64,000 bases of DNA from positions 22,669 to 86,668 of the forward strand of contig DBBU01000009.1 of the NCBI GenBank assembly GCA_002292365.1, given 5' to 3'. Source of the DNA: Flammeovirgaceae bacterium UBA976. GTDB taxonomy: Bacteria; Bacteroidota; Bacteroidia; Cytophagales; Cyclobacteriaceae. The position numbers and the translations under genes are program-made. The notes under the pieces are model-generated. The model was not told the origin of the DNA. It made no database searches and worked only from the letters and a program-made list of their open reading frames with translations. Shown here in pieces: positions 55,096 through 64,000 of this stretch. The stretch's first letter is position 1. Each line of letters starts with the position of its first letter.

Positions 55096-55281
55096 GAGGA
55101 TATAATAGCTATTTTATTAAAATAATGATAAAATTAATAATATTTAAATAAATTATTAATACATTACTATCAATAATATTAAAATAATTTTAAAAAAATA
55201 TTTTGTTTTTTTTGAGATCAGTAGGGTAATACATTTATTTTTCAACTCCAAGTAATAAAAGGGTTTGATTAAGCAATGCTC

Positions 55282-55289
55282 TATCTTTG
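55282..55289 (+). promoter_or_regulatory. Possible -7 promoter element of the RhlE-like helicase gene
   Basis: TATCTTTG matches TAnnTTTG and ends 15 bp before the ATG at 55305. Its last TTG has been taken as a start in frame at 55287, which the promoter reading argues against. The -33 box is not clear. Confidence 0.35.
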
Positions 55290-55304
55290 AGTTTTAGCGT
55301 AATT

Positions 55305-56552
55305 ATGAAATTTTCTCAATACAACATTAATACCACCCTCAAAAAAAACATTGAAGGCCAAGGCTTTAATAGACCTACAGATATTCAATTTAAATGTATT
55401 AAGTCCATACTAGATGGTCAGGATATTTTGGCCATTGCCCAAACAGGTACGGGAAAGACGGCAGCCTTTGCCATACCCATTCTGGATTTGGTAGCTGCCA
55501 ATAAAGGCCGATCAAGGGGGATTTATGCCTTAATTTTGGCACCTACTCATGAATTGGCTCGACAGATCCATCAGACTTTTCTTTCCTTAGGAAAAGGTAT
55601 GAAAGCCTCTGCAGTTTGCGTTTATGGCGGTGTAGATCAAGAGGATCAAATCAAGCAATTGCAATCAGGAGCATCCATTTTAATTGCAACCCCTGGGAGA
55701 ATGTTTGACTTATTGAGTCAAGGAATGATCGATGTCGCACATCTGAAAATATTGGTACTTGATGAAGCAGATCACATGTTAGACTTAGGTTTCATAGAAG
55801 ATATCAAAGATCTGATGCGAAAAATACCCTTAAAGAGGCAGAATTTATTTTTCTCTGCGACCATTAATAAGGAAATTAAAAAGCTAGCTTATTCAATTGT
55901 TAAAAATCCCATTCGCATTCAGATTTCACCTAATAACTCGGTAGCCAAAAGTATCGATCATGGCGTTGCCTTCATTGAGATGGACGATAAACGCTATTTT
56001 TTAGGTTCCTTTATTCAAAAGAATGAAGAAGCAAAAATATTAATTTTTGTTAGGACCAAAGTTCGAGCAGAACGCGTGAAATTGGCCATGGATCGCGTTA
56101 ATATTGAGTCGGTAACATTGCACGGAGATAAGTCTCAAGATCAAAGGGAACAAGCCATGAAATCGTTTCATACCGGTACAATTAAAATCTTAATCACTAC
56201 AGATGTAAGTGCACGAGGTATTGATGTACCTAATGTCGATTTTGTTGTTAATTATGATTTGCCCGATTCTAGTGAAACTTATATCCATCGAGTAGGCAGA
56301 ACGGGAAGAGCGGGTAAGAGAGGTACGGCTATTTCTTTTTGCAGCACGGAAGAAAAGCATCTCTATGATCTCATCGAAACGGATTTAATGAGTGAAATTG
56401 CAAATATACCCATAAATAAAGCAGACTATGCGGCAACCTTAGATTTGGCCTTTGAATCAAAAAATGATTGGAAGGCGTTAATCAAGGCCAACGAATTGAT
56501 TATTGAAAAAAATAGAAAACAAAAAAAATCAAAACGAAAAAATAATTTATAG
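55305..56552 (+). CDS. DEAD-box RNA helicase (RhlE-like)
   Basis: A helicase of about 415 residues. Motifs are FNRPTDIQFKCI (Q), AQTGTGKTAAFAIP (I), APTHELARQI (Ia), VLDEADHMLDLG (II), FFSATINKEI (III), ILIFVRTKVRAERVKL (IV), ITTDVSARGIDV (V) and HRVGRTGRAGKRG (VI), then a short basic tail (KNRKQKKSKRKNN). It lacks the DbpA domain of the other helicase. Cold-linked RNA unwinding or ribosome assembly is the usual role. The ATG at 55305 is preferred to a TTG at 55287 because that TTG is part of a likely promoter element. Confidence 0.92.
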   Translation: MKFSQYNINTTLKKNIEGQGFNRPTDIQFKCIKSILDGQDILAIAQTGTGKTAAFAIPILDLVAANKGRSRGIYALILAPTHELARQIHQTFLSLGKGMKASAVCVYGGVDQEDQIKQLQSGASILIATPGRMFDLLSQGMIDVAHLKILVLDEADHMLDLGFIEDIKDLMRKIPLKRQNLFFSATINKEIKKLAYSIVKNPIRIQISPNNSVAKSIDHGVAFIEMDDKRYFLGSFIQKNEEAKILIFVRTKVRAERVKLAMDRVNIESVTLHGDKSQDQREQAMKSFHTGTIKILITTDVSARGIDVPNVDFVVNYDLPDSSETYIHRVGRTGRAGKRGTAISFCSTEEKHLYDLIETDLMSEIANIPINKADYAATLDLAFESKNDWKALIKANELIIEKNRKQKKSKRKNNL

Positions 56553-56644
56553 ATAAGTTCATCTTTCAGTATAATTCATTTAAATTTTGTTTATAATTGG
56601 AACGTATTTATGTGTGGCAACGTTCTAAAACAAAATTAAATAGT

Positions 56645-56893
56645 ATGGTTAATCAAGAAGATTTTATAGCTCTGCCTAAATACGAAAAAGACCCAAAAAA
56701 AGAACAAATCTTGGGTCAGATGGAACAATTTGGAATTCACTTAATCATTAAAGATAAGGGTGTTCTATATAAAAAGCGTGTAGAACATGGAAGCCATTTC
56801 TTGAAAGAATTACAAAAGCTAGAATTGTTATCTGAAGAACCTGTGATCAAAAGCTGGCAATATCAAGATGTTGATCCTACTCGGAGAGATTAA
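56645..56893 (+). CDS. Small hypothetical protein
   Basis: A protein of about 82 residues with no family that I recognise. It contains the charged FIALPKYEKDPKKEQILGQM and ends KSWQYQDVDPTRRD. The start is uncertain: ATG at 56645 is used here, but a TTG at 56597 and a GTG between them are in frame. It is soluble, without signal peptide or cysteines, and follows the helicase gene by 92 bp. Confidence 0.5.
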   Translation: MVNQEDFIALPKYEKDPKKEQILGQMEQFGIHLIIKDKGVLYKKRVEHGSHFLKELQKLELLSEEPVIKSWQYQDVDPTRRD

Positions 56894-57153
56894 AATTCTC
56901 CAGGCTTTTAGGGTCAAATAACGCATTTTCTTAAGGATAATCACCAAGACTAATCTCACTTCTGTAACCCCCAGATTGGCTTGTGTTGATTTAATCCATG
57001 CTATTTTTTAGTTAATTGTCATTTACTAATTTCAAACGCTCTATTGAACTCCAGAATAGGTCTTATTATCCTCAATCACAAGCTATGGCGTTTCTTGAAA
57101 GCGACTTAATCTCAGGATTGTTCGTTTCAATAGCCGACTGTACACTTTTAAAG

Positions 57154-58401
57154 TCAGTTAGTTTTCAAACGGTTTAATACGTCATGAGCTGCTATCTCAC
57201 CAGAGATCATCGCCGCATTTAATGAACCATTGGCGGTATGGTCCCCACATAACAGTATTTTATCTTCATAAGTCATCAGATCAAGATTTGGTGCGTAAGA
57301 TACAGATCCGAGATCAGGCAGCGCCCTGGGTATCGCATAATGCTTGATGAATTTAACTTTTGTAATAGAAAAATACTTTTCAAGCTCACCTTTGACCTGA
57401 GAAACTAGGACTTCAGAGGAAAACGAATGTTGCTTTAATACGGTGACTGAAAGTAACTGATGATTGGGGTCAGGAGCCCGTTGAACACTCGTTGGATAAA
57501 AAATATTATTAATTAAAGTATTGGAAAGAGCTGACAGATGGATGATGGGTGGTGGCACATCATTTACCCGCACACTGAAGTACAAAGTATCGCATGTTTT
57601 CCATCTGTTTTTAACAGAATAACCCTCGAGAAAGCTACTTGGATCCGTAGCGACAATGCACACATCATAAGGATATTGATCTCCTGAAGCCATGGTTATA
57701 AAATCAGTAGTCACTTTTTGTACTTCGTTATTTAACTGAATTTGAGTCGTCTTTAATTGACTTGCCAATTGTTTGGCGATCGCACCTATCCCTGCCTTGG
57801 GTAGGGTGGCAAAACCTTCAGCAAACATTTTATAGATAAATTCAAACATTCTGCTAGAAGTATGAAGATCGCACTCCAAAAAAATACCAGAAAAAAATGG
57901 CTTAAAAAATTGAGTGATGATTTTATCTGAAAAGCCTAAAGACTGTAAATGAGACAAGGTAGTCTTTTCTTTTTTATTAAATAGGGTTGCGATTGGCGTA
58001 TTTTTTAGTCGGAGATTGAGTTGAAATATTTTAAGCTTATCGCGCATAGATCCAATGCTAGAAAATAGGGTAGGGAAGAGTATAGAGGTGTCTCTAAGTG
58101 GATCTCCAATGATGAAGGAATCATTATCGGTGTAAATACGAGCACCAGGAGACAATCTTTGCAGATCTAAATCGGCATAGTTTAGGTATTTTTTACTCAT
58201 GGGGTACGCATCTAACAAGACTTGAAAACCTACATCTAAAATCCAACCATCTATGATTTCAGTTCTTACCCGACCTCCAATATAACCTGTAGCCTCTAAG
58301 ATCGTGGGCACATATCCCTTTTGTTCTAGATTTTGTGCAGCGATCAAACCACTAACACCTGCTCCAATGATGTAAATGTTTTTATGTTGATTTGTTTTCA
58401 T
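57154..58401 (-). CDS. NAD(P)/FAD-dependent oxidoreductase (amine-oxidase-like)
   Basis: A 415-residue flavoprotein with the dinucleotide-binding start IYIIGAGVSGLIAAQNLEQK and the FAD contact PTILEATGYIGGRVRTEI. The C-terminal end KILLCGDHTANGSLNAAMIS is the second FAD motif of the monoamine-oxidase/phytoene-desaturase group. No signal peptide. Substrate could be an amine, a carotenoid precursor or another lipid; the sequence does not decide. The gene has 260 bp of empty sequence at its 3' side and a decayed gene upstream. Confidence 0.88.
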   Translation of the reverse strand: MKTNQHKNIYIIGAGVSGLIAAQNLEQKGYVPTILEATGYIGGRVRTEIIDGWILDVGFQVLLDAYPMSKKYLNYADLDLQRLSPGARIYTDNDSFIIGDPLRDTSILFPTLFSSIGSMRDKLKIFQLNLRLKNTPIATLFNKKEKTTLSHLQSLGFSDKIITQFFKPFFSGIFLECDLHTSSRMFEFIYKMFAEGFATLPKAGIGAIAKQLASQLKTTQIQLNNEVQKVTTDFITMASGDQYPYDVCIVATDPSSFLEGYSVKNRWKTCDTLYFSVRVNDVPPPIIHLSALSNTLINNIFYPTSVQRAPDPNHQLLSVTVLKQHSFSSEVLVSQVKGELEKYFSITKVKFIKHYAIPRALPDLGSVSYAPNLDLMTYEDKILLCGDHTANGSLNAAMISGEIAAHDVLNRLKTN

Positions 58402-58589
58402 GTGATATTTAAACTGAAAGACAATTTAATTCTATTCACATTTAATCATCCTTTGAATTGATATAATTTCATTAGACTGAATCGTTTGACTTTTGTTTAG
58501 GTCCTTATTTGAAAGTTTTTTTTGAACTCATTGGTATTTATAAACATCAGAGCCCGGTAATTATATCACAAAAACAGTTAAATATCCGT

Positions 58590-59364
58590 TTAATTCCAAC
58601 TATCATCTATAAATTTCCAAATAGATTGTTTTCGGGCATCTCTGACACTTAACAATTGTTTTTCCTCAGTCGCCTTCATCTATGTTTCAAGATACTTATT
58701 CGGGTTAGATGAATTATCAACATAAGTGGCACTTTTTAATAAAGCCTTCATAGAAGGGAAACCATTAAACGATATACCGTTGTAGTTTACCATCTGGCCA
58801 TATTCCCAATGGTTATTGGCAATTTAATACCAAAGGCCCAGTTTGCTCCGATATTTTCTTTTTGTTGTGTCTTAATTACCAATTCTACCCATAATCCATT
58901 AATATTAACAAGTTTTTGGCGGTCCGTGAATTTAAACTCATTCATGTTGAAATAACTAGATTGCTGTATACTTAACACATTATGAACAATTTGTCAAATT
59001 TCAAAAGGTGCTATTATTTTAAAAGTCTACTAATTCGGAGTTTTAAGTCCTAATTCTTGAGCTACATCATTATTATAAATACTGAGATCAAATGCAGCAT
59101 ATTACTTAGGGCTTTTGGAGTGATGAAAGAATAGAAATCTATTAGGCTCAGACCAAGATTGCATCATACCCTAGTCAGTTTATTTTTCTTCGGTTATGCT
59201 TTTTTGGACAATTTTTTATAAAATTCTTTATTTGTTTTAATAAACTCTTCCGTGTCTCCAGTCACTTCCATGTAATGAAATTGTATGAGATAGGCTTCAT
59301 CTTCCTGAGCAATGGCCAGTTTAAAGATTAAGTCACAGAAAAGGCTTAATATTAGATTTTTCAT
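58590..59364 (-). pseudogene. Decayed gene of an exported hypothetical protein
   Basis: The minus strand has an exported protein broken by several stops and frameshifts. It starts at 59364 with MKNLILSLFCDLIFKLAIAQ, a signal peptide, followed by EDEAYLIQFHYMEVTGDTEE and FIKTNKEFYKKLSKKA. Later pieces are WSEPNRFLFFHHSKSP, AAFDLSIYNNDVAQELGLKT, MNEFKFTDRQKLVNINGLWV, NYNGISFNGFPSMKALLKSA and SVRDARKQSIWKFIDDSWN, which ends at TAA (58590-58592). At least four breaks exist. The family is unknown to me, though exported proteins of this make-up occur in marine Bacteroidota. The open frame at 58787-58978 is one of its pieces and not a gene. Confidence 0.6.
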
Positions 59365-59904
59365 GTATTGATATTTAAGTTGATTGATCTATTTATACCA
59401 TCATTTTAATAAATTGCCATTTTTAAACAAAAACTGAATGACTTTTTTTTAAGAAAAATGAAAAAACAGCTTAATTATGAATAAAAAATAAGGGTATTTC
59501 AATTATTTTCATTTTCAAGTACTTATGTATCGGGTAGCGTTAAAAAAAATATTGGGCCTTATCATTATAAGAAATACGACAATTAATATTTTAATGCAAA
59601 TCTAATAAGGGTCTTTAATCCACCCTTTTTAGTTAAATCATCCTTCGTGATAAATATATTTAGGCAATCAATGAATTTCGACTCCCAGCTGCAAATGATA
59701 TCTTTACCTAGATATGAAATAAATGTAGTAGTTTTCTGCTGTTCCAATTTTTTTTAAGATGACCATACAATAATGCCATGTTGACCTAGTGTTTGAACTA
59801 AAGAAAAGAATCATTCCTTCGATTATAGTTAAGTAATCTATTGCTTACTCATTATATCATTAAGTCAATTTAGAAAGTACATCTATAAAAATCAATAATA
59901 TTAT
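59365..59904. other. Intergenic region without a gene (540 bp)
   Basis: AT-rich and without a convincing frame. A small inverted repeat (AAGGGT at 59607-59612 and ACCCTT at 59632-59637, followed by TTT) could end a plus-strand transcript, but no plus-strand gene is before it. The rest probably includes the promoter of the gene at 59905. Confidence 0.45.
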
Positions 59905-61407
59905 ATGAGAATATCATTCATAGGTCTTTTAATTGTTTGTAATCTCTCAATGTGGGCTCAAAAAAAAATCATTAGTGGAAGCGTTTTAGATGTGGAGACT
60001 GGTCTTGCCTTACCTTTTGCTAGTATTTCTTTTAATGACTATTCCAATGGCAGCGTTTCTAATTCCGAGGGTGTATATATCATGGACATTGCTGCTGATA
60101 GGTTGAGGGATTCATTGTATTTTAGCTACATGGGATATGAGACTCTAAGAGTCAGTGTTAAATCCCTATTAATAGAGGGTAGCGTATGGATGCGTTCTGC
60201 ACAAATAAATTTAACTGAAATACCGGTTTACTCTCAAACGTTGAACACCTTAGCAATTATCAAATTAGTTGAGAAAAATTTCCCTAAAAATCATCCTCAA
60301 GTCAATCAGCTAAAACACATCTTTTACCATAGTTACAATGTTACTCCATTCAGTGAAGCAAATAGAATGAACGTCTTAAAAACAAGCTTTACTGACATCG
60401 ATCAGGAATTGGTGAATGAAGTTTTAGAGGTCATTCCAGAGGATATTAAATCATATAGAGATGTCATTGTTGATTTTTACAGTCATGCTACTGAAACGAA
60501 AATTATGCCTATCGAAGGGATTTCTTTGCAAGAAAGTACAGTACAGTCGATACAAAGTCAGATTGAGGAAAAATTATTGAGCTTAACAGAAGATATTGAG
60601 CTCAGTTTTGAAGACGACGAATTGTATTACAAAATGGGCACGGGAATAATATCATCAAAACTAGAGCTCGAAGAGCCGGATTCTGAAGACATAGATACTT
60701 TAATGATAAATTCAGATGACACTACCCATTATTTAATAAGTTCAGAATATCTTAGAAAGGATATAGAAAACTTTTTGGTCAATACTACCGATATTAACTC
60801 GGACAACTTAGAGTTTATTAACAAACCTAAGAAATACAATTATCAAAAAGAACTGACCTTATTTAATGATGAATGGGTTTATAAAATTAGTTTTGAACCC
60901 AGAGAACAAGGAATTTTTCAAGGGGTATTGTACATAGCTGCCACGAATTATGCTATTCTACAGCTTGATTATGAATTTGCTACAGGTAAAAGTACCGAAA
61001 ATATTAATTTATTAGGAATAGGCCATAAAGTAAACTACAAAAAGGCCCAAGTCATTTACGAAAAGTTAGATACGGGATATTATGTGAAATATGTAAACGC
61101 TGAAAAGCGAGAGTTTTTCTCTGTAGATCGTGACTTCTTCATGGTAAAGAAAGAAAAGCGGTTCTTGTTTGATAAGGCTTTGAATAAAATCAAGTTTGCA
61201 TTAGATATGCAATTTGAAACAAAAAATGGATGGGAGCTATTGGTGATTCATCGGCAAAACTTGACAAAAGAAGCTTTTGAGCTTGTTAAGGAACCTGAAA
61301 AAATGACTATTAAAAAGGAGTTCGTCTACAGTATGGACATGTGGGATCATGGATCAGTGATTGTCCCCAATACAGCACTTAAAAAATTCAGGCGAGACAA
61401 TAAATAA
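59905..61407 (+). CDS. Exported protein with carboxypeptidase-regulatory-like domain
   Basis: A 500-residue protein with a signal peptide (about 1-18, ending near MWAQ). Residues 22-110 form a carboxypeptidase-regulatory-like beta-sandwich with ISGSVLDVETGLALPFASIS and LYFSYMGYETLRVSV, as found at the start of TonB-dependent receptors and surface proteins in Bacteroidota. The remainder (about 120-500) has no match that I know; its later strands (FQGVLYIAATNYAILQLDYE) resemble the periplasmic part of DUF5686-like proteins but the barrel end is missing. Its location is the periplasm or outer membrane. The methyltransferase gene follows by 40 bp. Confidence 0.7.
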   Translation: MRISFIGLLIVCNLSMWAQKKIISGSVLDVETGLALPFASISFNDYSNGSVSNSEGVYIMDIAADRLRDSLYFSYMGYETLRVSVKSLLIEGSVWMRSAQINLTEIPVYSQTLNTLAIIKLVEKNFPKNHPQVNQLKHIFYHSYNVTPFSEANRMNVLKTSFTDIDQELVNEVLEVIPEDIKSYRDVIVDFYSHATETKIMPIEGISLQESTVQSIQSQIEEKLLSLTEDIELSFEDDELYYKMGTGIISSKLELEEPDSEDIDTLMINSDDTTHYLISSEYLRKDIENFLVNTTDINSDNLEFINKPKKYNYQKELTLFNDEWVYKISFEPREQGIFQGVLYIAATNYAILQLDYEFATGKSTENINLLGIGHKVNYKKAQVIYEKLDTGYYVKYVNAEKREFFSVDRDFFMVKKEKRFLFDKALNKIKFALDMQFETKNGWELLVIHRQNLTKEAFELVKEPEKMTIKKEFVYSMDMWDHGSVIVPNTALKKFRRDNK

Positions 61408-61447
61408 CAACTAATTTTGTTTTTTTTAGGCCATTAATCATTTCACT

Positions 61448-62191
61448 ATGTTCGTAACTTGGTTTGAAGTATTAAACTTTGTATTGTGTGTGTGTTTAAT
61501 ACTGATTGGATATAAATATTTCGAGACGTTTTGGTCTTATAAAATCAATAAACCTTATGCTTGGGAGCAGGCGGTAGCACTCAAGAGGGTGACTCCTCAG
61601 CTGATTAAGATGGAACGTATGTTTCGAGATCGGGTGCGATTTTATAACCTTTGGTTTCAGGTCGAGTATCTTAAAAGAATGAAAATAGCAGGTGCTTTTG
61701 CTGAGTTAGGGGTTCACAGGGGAGTTACGGCGAAGGCCATTCATTGGATGGATGCAGGTCGAAAACTTTATCTATTTGATACCTTCAATGGATTTGATTC
61801 CAGAGATTTGGCAGTCGAATCTCAGCAGGAGGATAAATTTGATCCTTCCAACTTTTCTGATACTGAGGTAGAAATAGTAAGAACTTATATTGGGGGTAAT
61901 GATAACCTCATCTTTAAAAAAGGATATTTCCCAGAAACTACTTTAGGTTTGGAACAGGAGAGATTTGCATTGGTACATCTCGACGCAGATTTATATGTGC
62001 CTACTCTTGAAGCTTTGAAGTTTTTTTATCCTAAAATGAATCCAGGTGGAGTCATCATTATTCATGACTACAATCATACATGGGATGGGATTCCTAAGGC
62101 CGTCAATGTATTTGTTGAAAACATTCCTGAATCGATAATCGAACTTATGGATTGGCAAGGAAGTGTCATGATAATAAGAAATAAGATCTAA
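61448..62191 (+). CDS. TylF/MycF-like SAM-dependent methyltransferase with membrane anchor
   Basis: A 247-residue class I methyltransferase. An N-terminal helix (VLNFVLCVCLILIGYKYF) may anchor it to the membrane. The SAM motif GAFAELGVHRGVTAKAIHWM is followed by LYLFDTFNGFD, FALVHLDADLYVPTLEALKF and GGVIIIHDYNHTWDGIPKAV, which match the TylF/MycF branch that methylates sugar hydroxyls. The Asp pair in HLDAD and HDY may bind a metal. The nearby surface genes make a role in glycan or surface-polymer modification possible. The exact acceptor is unknown. Confidence 0.8.
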   Translation: MFVTWFEVLNFVLCVCLILIGYKYFETFWSYKINKPYAWEQAVALKRVTPQLIKMERMFRDRVRFYNLWFQVEYLKRMKIAGAFAELGVHRGVTAKAIHWMDAGRKLYLFDTFNGFDSRDLAVESQQEDKFDPSNFSDTEVEIVRTYIGGNDNLIFKKGYFPETTLGLEQERFALVHLDADLYVPTLEALKFFYPKMNPGGVIIIHDYNHTWDGIPKAVNVFVENIPESIIELMDWQGSVMIIRNKI

Positions 62192-62275
62192 ATAATTTCC
62201 TAAGGAACTTATTTTTTTAGATATTAATTTAATTAGCTTACCGAACAAGAAATTGTTGCTTAATTAAACCATTTA

Positions 62276-63772
62276 TTGCTCTACACCTTGAAGATTTTTT
62301 TCTTTTTTAGTTTCTCTATTTTTACCCTTTGCATTCATGGTCAAAATGCTAGTATAAATCCGGGAAAGGATGAATTATACCGGGAAGATGAAGTCACAGA
62401 AGTACGGATTACTATCTCTGATTCTGATAATATTTTATTGCATGCAGAAGAGAATCGATGGCTTGACATTTATGTATCTGCAGATATTGTTTTCTCGAAC
62501 AGTAAGCTTGACAAAGTAAAAATAAGTAATGCAGGTTTAAGGCTGAGAGGAAATACGGCCAGAGGTCATAACAAACGATCCTATAAAATTGATTTTAAGG
62601 AATTTGGAGGAGAAAAATTCGAAAGCTATAAAAAAATAAATTTAAAACCCAACGTCAACGATCCGGCACACATCCGTGAACTTATAAGTATGCATTTATA
62701 TCGTTTAATGAATGTATTAGCTCCTCGCGTAGCTCCCACAGTCGTATATATCAATGAAGAATTTAAGGGAGTTTACCTAAATATTGAGCAAATCGATGAT
62801 GAATTCATAGATAAGCGATTTGACACTGAAGCTGGTTTTTTGTATAAATGTGCCTATAGCGCGACCTTAGAAGATGATGGTCAAATCAATGATCTTGAAT
62901 TATATAATGTAAAGATGAATGAAGAAATAGATACACGATCTGAGCTCAATCATTTTGTTGGGATTTTAAATAATTCTACTGATGCAAACTTTAGGACAGA
63001 AATTGAATCGGTATTCGGTATAGACGGTTTCCTAAGACAAATGGCGGTAGAAGCCATTATTGGTCATTGGGATGGTTACAGTTATCTGAATAATAATTAT
63101 TACCTCTACTACAACCCAGGCACCAGTCTATTTGAATTCATTGCTTACGACACGGACAATACCTTCGGAATAGATTGGGTAGGCAGAGATTGGGCCACGC
63201 GTGATCTCACTCATTTTTATAGGCACAATCAGGCCAGACCTCTATCCAGCAGGCTTTTAGAGGTAGATGAATATCGAGATCGATATTATTATTATTTGGG
63301 ACGCTTATTTGATGAATACTTTACAGAGGCCTATTTATTTCCAAAGTTTGATTTTTACAAAGAGTTGTTAAAGCCATTCGTTGAAAAAGATATTTATTTT
63401 TATGACTCATTTGATTTTAGCTACCAAGATTTTTTAAATGCCTTTGAATATGAGTCAAATAAACAAGCTAAATATGGATTAAAAGATTTCGTACAAACAC
63501 GCCGTATTACTGGTATTCCTTTGATACCAAAAATTGCCTTGGGTCAGCGGAGTGAAAATGAATTTAATATATATCCAAATCCAACTGATGGTATGTTAAA
63601 TATTGAGATGCTTGACTTAAAAAAAGTAATTATTTTGAATTTTTCAGGTCAAGAAGTATTTAGGTCAAAGGAATCTCGTATTGACATCTCTGTTTTAAGG
63701 AAGGGTACGTACATTGTCAGACTAGAAGATCAAAATGGAGCAAGTGTAAATGCAAAGTTGATAAAGAATTAA
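62276..63772 (+). CDS. CotH-like protein with T9SS C-terminal sorting domain
   Basis: A protein of about 498 residues. A signal-like hydrophobic stretch (KIFFFFSFSIFTLCIHG) is followed by a CotH-kinase-like domain: AGLRLRGNTARGHNKRSYKI is its first motif, VYINEEFKGVYLNIEQIDDE and FEFIAYDTDNTFGIDWVG are others. The C-terminal about 80 residues (FNIYPNPTDGMLNIEMLD and later YIVRLEDQNG) form a type IX secretion sorting domain, so the protein is probably exported to the cell surface. The start is TTG at 62276 or at 62288; there is no ATG. CotH proteins phosphorylate surface proteins in spore formers. DUF4956, which is often next to CotH, lies 30 kb away. Confidence 0.8.
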   Translation: MLYTLKIFFFFSFSIFTLCIHGQNASINPGKDELYREDEVTEVRITISDSDNILLHAEENRWLDIYVSADIVFSNSKLDKVKISNAGLRLRGNTARGHNKRSYKIDFKEFGGEKFESYKKINLKPNVNDPAHIRELISMHLYRLMNVLAPRVAPTVVYINEEFKGVYLNIEQIDDEFIDKRFDTEAGFLYKCAYSATLEDDGQINDLELYNVKMNEEIDTRSELNHFVGILNNSTDANFRTEIESVFGIDGFLRQMAVEAIIGHWDGYSYLNNNYYLYYNPGTSLFEFIAYDTDNTFGIDWVGRDWATRDLTHFYRHNQARPLSSRLLEVDEYRDRYYYYLGRLFDEYFTEAYLFPKFDFYKELLKPFVEKDIYFYDSFDFSYQDFLNAFEYESNKQAKYGLKDFVQTRRITGIPLIPKIALGQRSENEFNIYPNPTDGMLNIEMLDLKKVIILNFSGQEVFRSKESRIDISVLRKGTYIVRLEDQNGASVNAKLIKN

Positions 63773-64000
63773 TTGATTTTAGTCTCTCATCAAAGTGGAC
63801 ACGTAAGTATCTGCTCTTATTGTTGATTTTTTATCTCCTCTAAAAAAGCTAAATCATTAATATAAACAAGACCCGTAAAATATGATTTTAATAAAGGCCC
63901 GATAGACCACATTCTCGTCTTTAAAAGTTAAAAAAAAAGGAGATGTTGCGGGACCAACATTAGGTATGTATAAAGTACTTAATTTTCAGAGTCGCCTTCG

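Noticed and set aside
58787..58978. Minus-strand open frame of 63 codons
   Set aside because: It is one piece of a longer decayed gene (58590-59364), not an independent small protein.
1..64000. tRNA, rRNA, CRISPR array, insertion sequence or prophage
   Set aside because: I looked for conserved tRNA arms, spaced repeats, transposase motifs and phage genes and found none that held up.

Overview
This window looks like a chromosomal segment of an AT-rich member of the Bacteroidota, probably a marine, Cytophagales- or Flavobacteriia-like heterotroph. The evidence is lineage-typical genes: a DUF6495 protein, a DUF3078 remnant, a CotH-like protein with a C-terminal type IX secretion (T9SS) sorting tail, a carboxypeptidase-regulatory-domain surface protein, and a few TAnnTTTG-like -7 promoter elements. 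No rRNA, tRNA, CRISPR array, transposase or phage gene was seen. All identifications rest on reading motifs, without database searches.

Region 1 (1-14.2 kb) is a beta-glucan (probably laminarin) utilisation locus. It holds the end of a GH17-like glucanase, a very large clan GH-Q phosphorylase-like protein (GH149/GH161 type), a clan GH-A lipoprotein hydrolase and a GPH-family sugar symporter. After a dead DUF3078 gene and a membrane-anchored MutS-like ATPase comes a tightly packed unit of a second GPH symporter with an unusual periplasmic insertion, a GH1 beta-glucosidase, a HAD phosphatase and a site-2 protease. No SusC/SusD pair lies in the window. Region 2 (14.3-23.3 kb) is mixed housekeeping and accessory: a VOC protein, a frameshifted sugar isomerase/epimerase, an ArsC-like protein, an S10 peptidase, a UPF0173 hydrolase, a uracil-DNA-glycosylase-fold protein, an RluE-like pseudouridine synthase, an ECF sigma factor, a fatty-acid desaturase, one decayed gene and DUF6495.

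Region 3 (23.3-28.3 kb) is a compact oxidative pentose phosphate cluster: zwf-pgl-gntK on the minus strand, gnd divergent, and a polyphosphate-glucokinase-like ROK kinase convergent with gnd. Glucose released by region 1 can be phosphorylated and oxidised here. Region 4 (28.4-38.7 kb) contains TrhO, a DUF1080 protein, and a five-gene unit, the best candidate for an undescribed system: DUF4956 membrane protein, HlyD-like adaptor, TolC-like outer-membrane protein, YfcC-family transporter and M20 deacylase, with gaps of 11 bp or less or with overlaps. DoxX, Crp/Fnr and NTF2-like genes follow.

Region 5 (38.7-58.4 kb) is mostly core: SMC, citrate synthase, an SPFH protein, PEP carboxylase, an acyl-CoA ligase, two DEAD-box helicases, a secreted transglutaminase-like protein, and a two-gene lipid unit in which two cyclic-nucleotide-binding-like domains are fused to a PlsC acyltransferase next to an SGNH hydrolase. 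Region 6 (58.4-63.8 kb) begins with another decayed gene and continues with cell-surface genes: a carboxypeptidase-regulatory-domain protein, a TylF-like methyltransferase and the CotH-like protein. Four broken genes in 64 kb point to active local gene loss, though single-base breaks in homopolymers could also be assembly errors.
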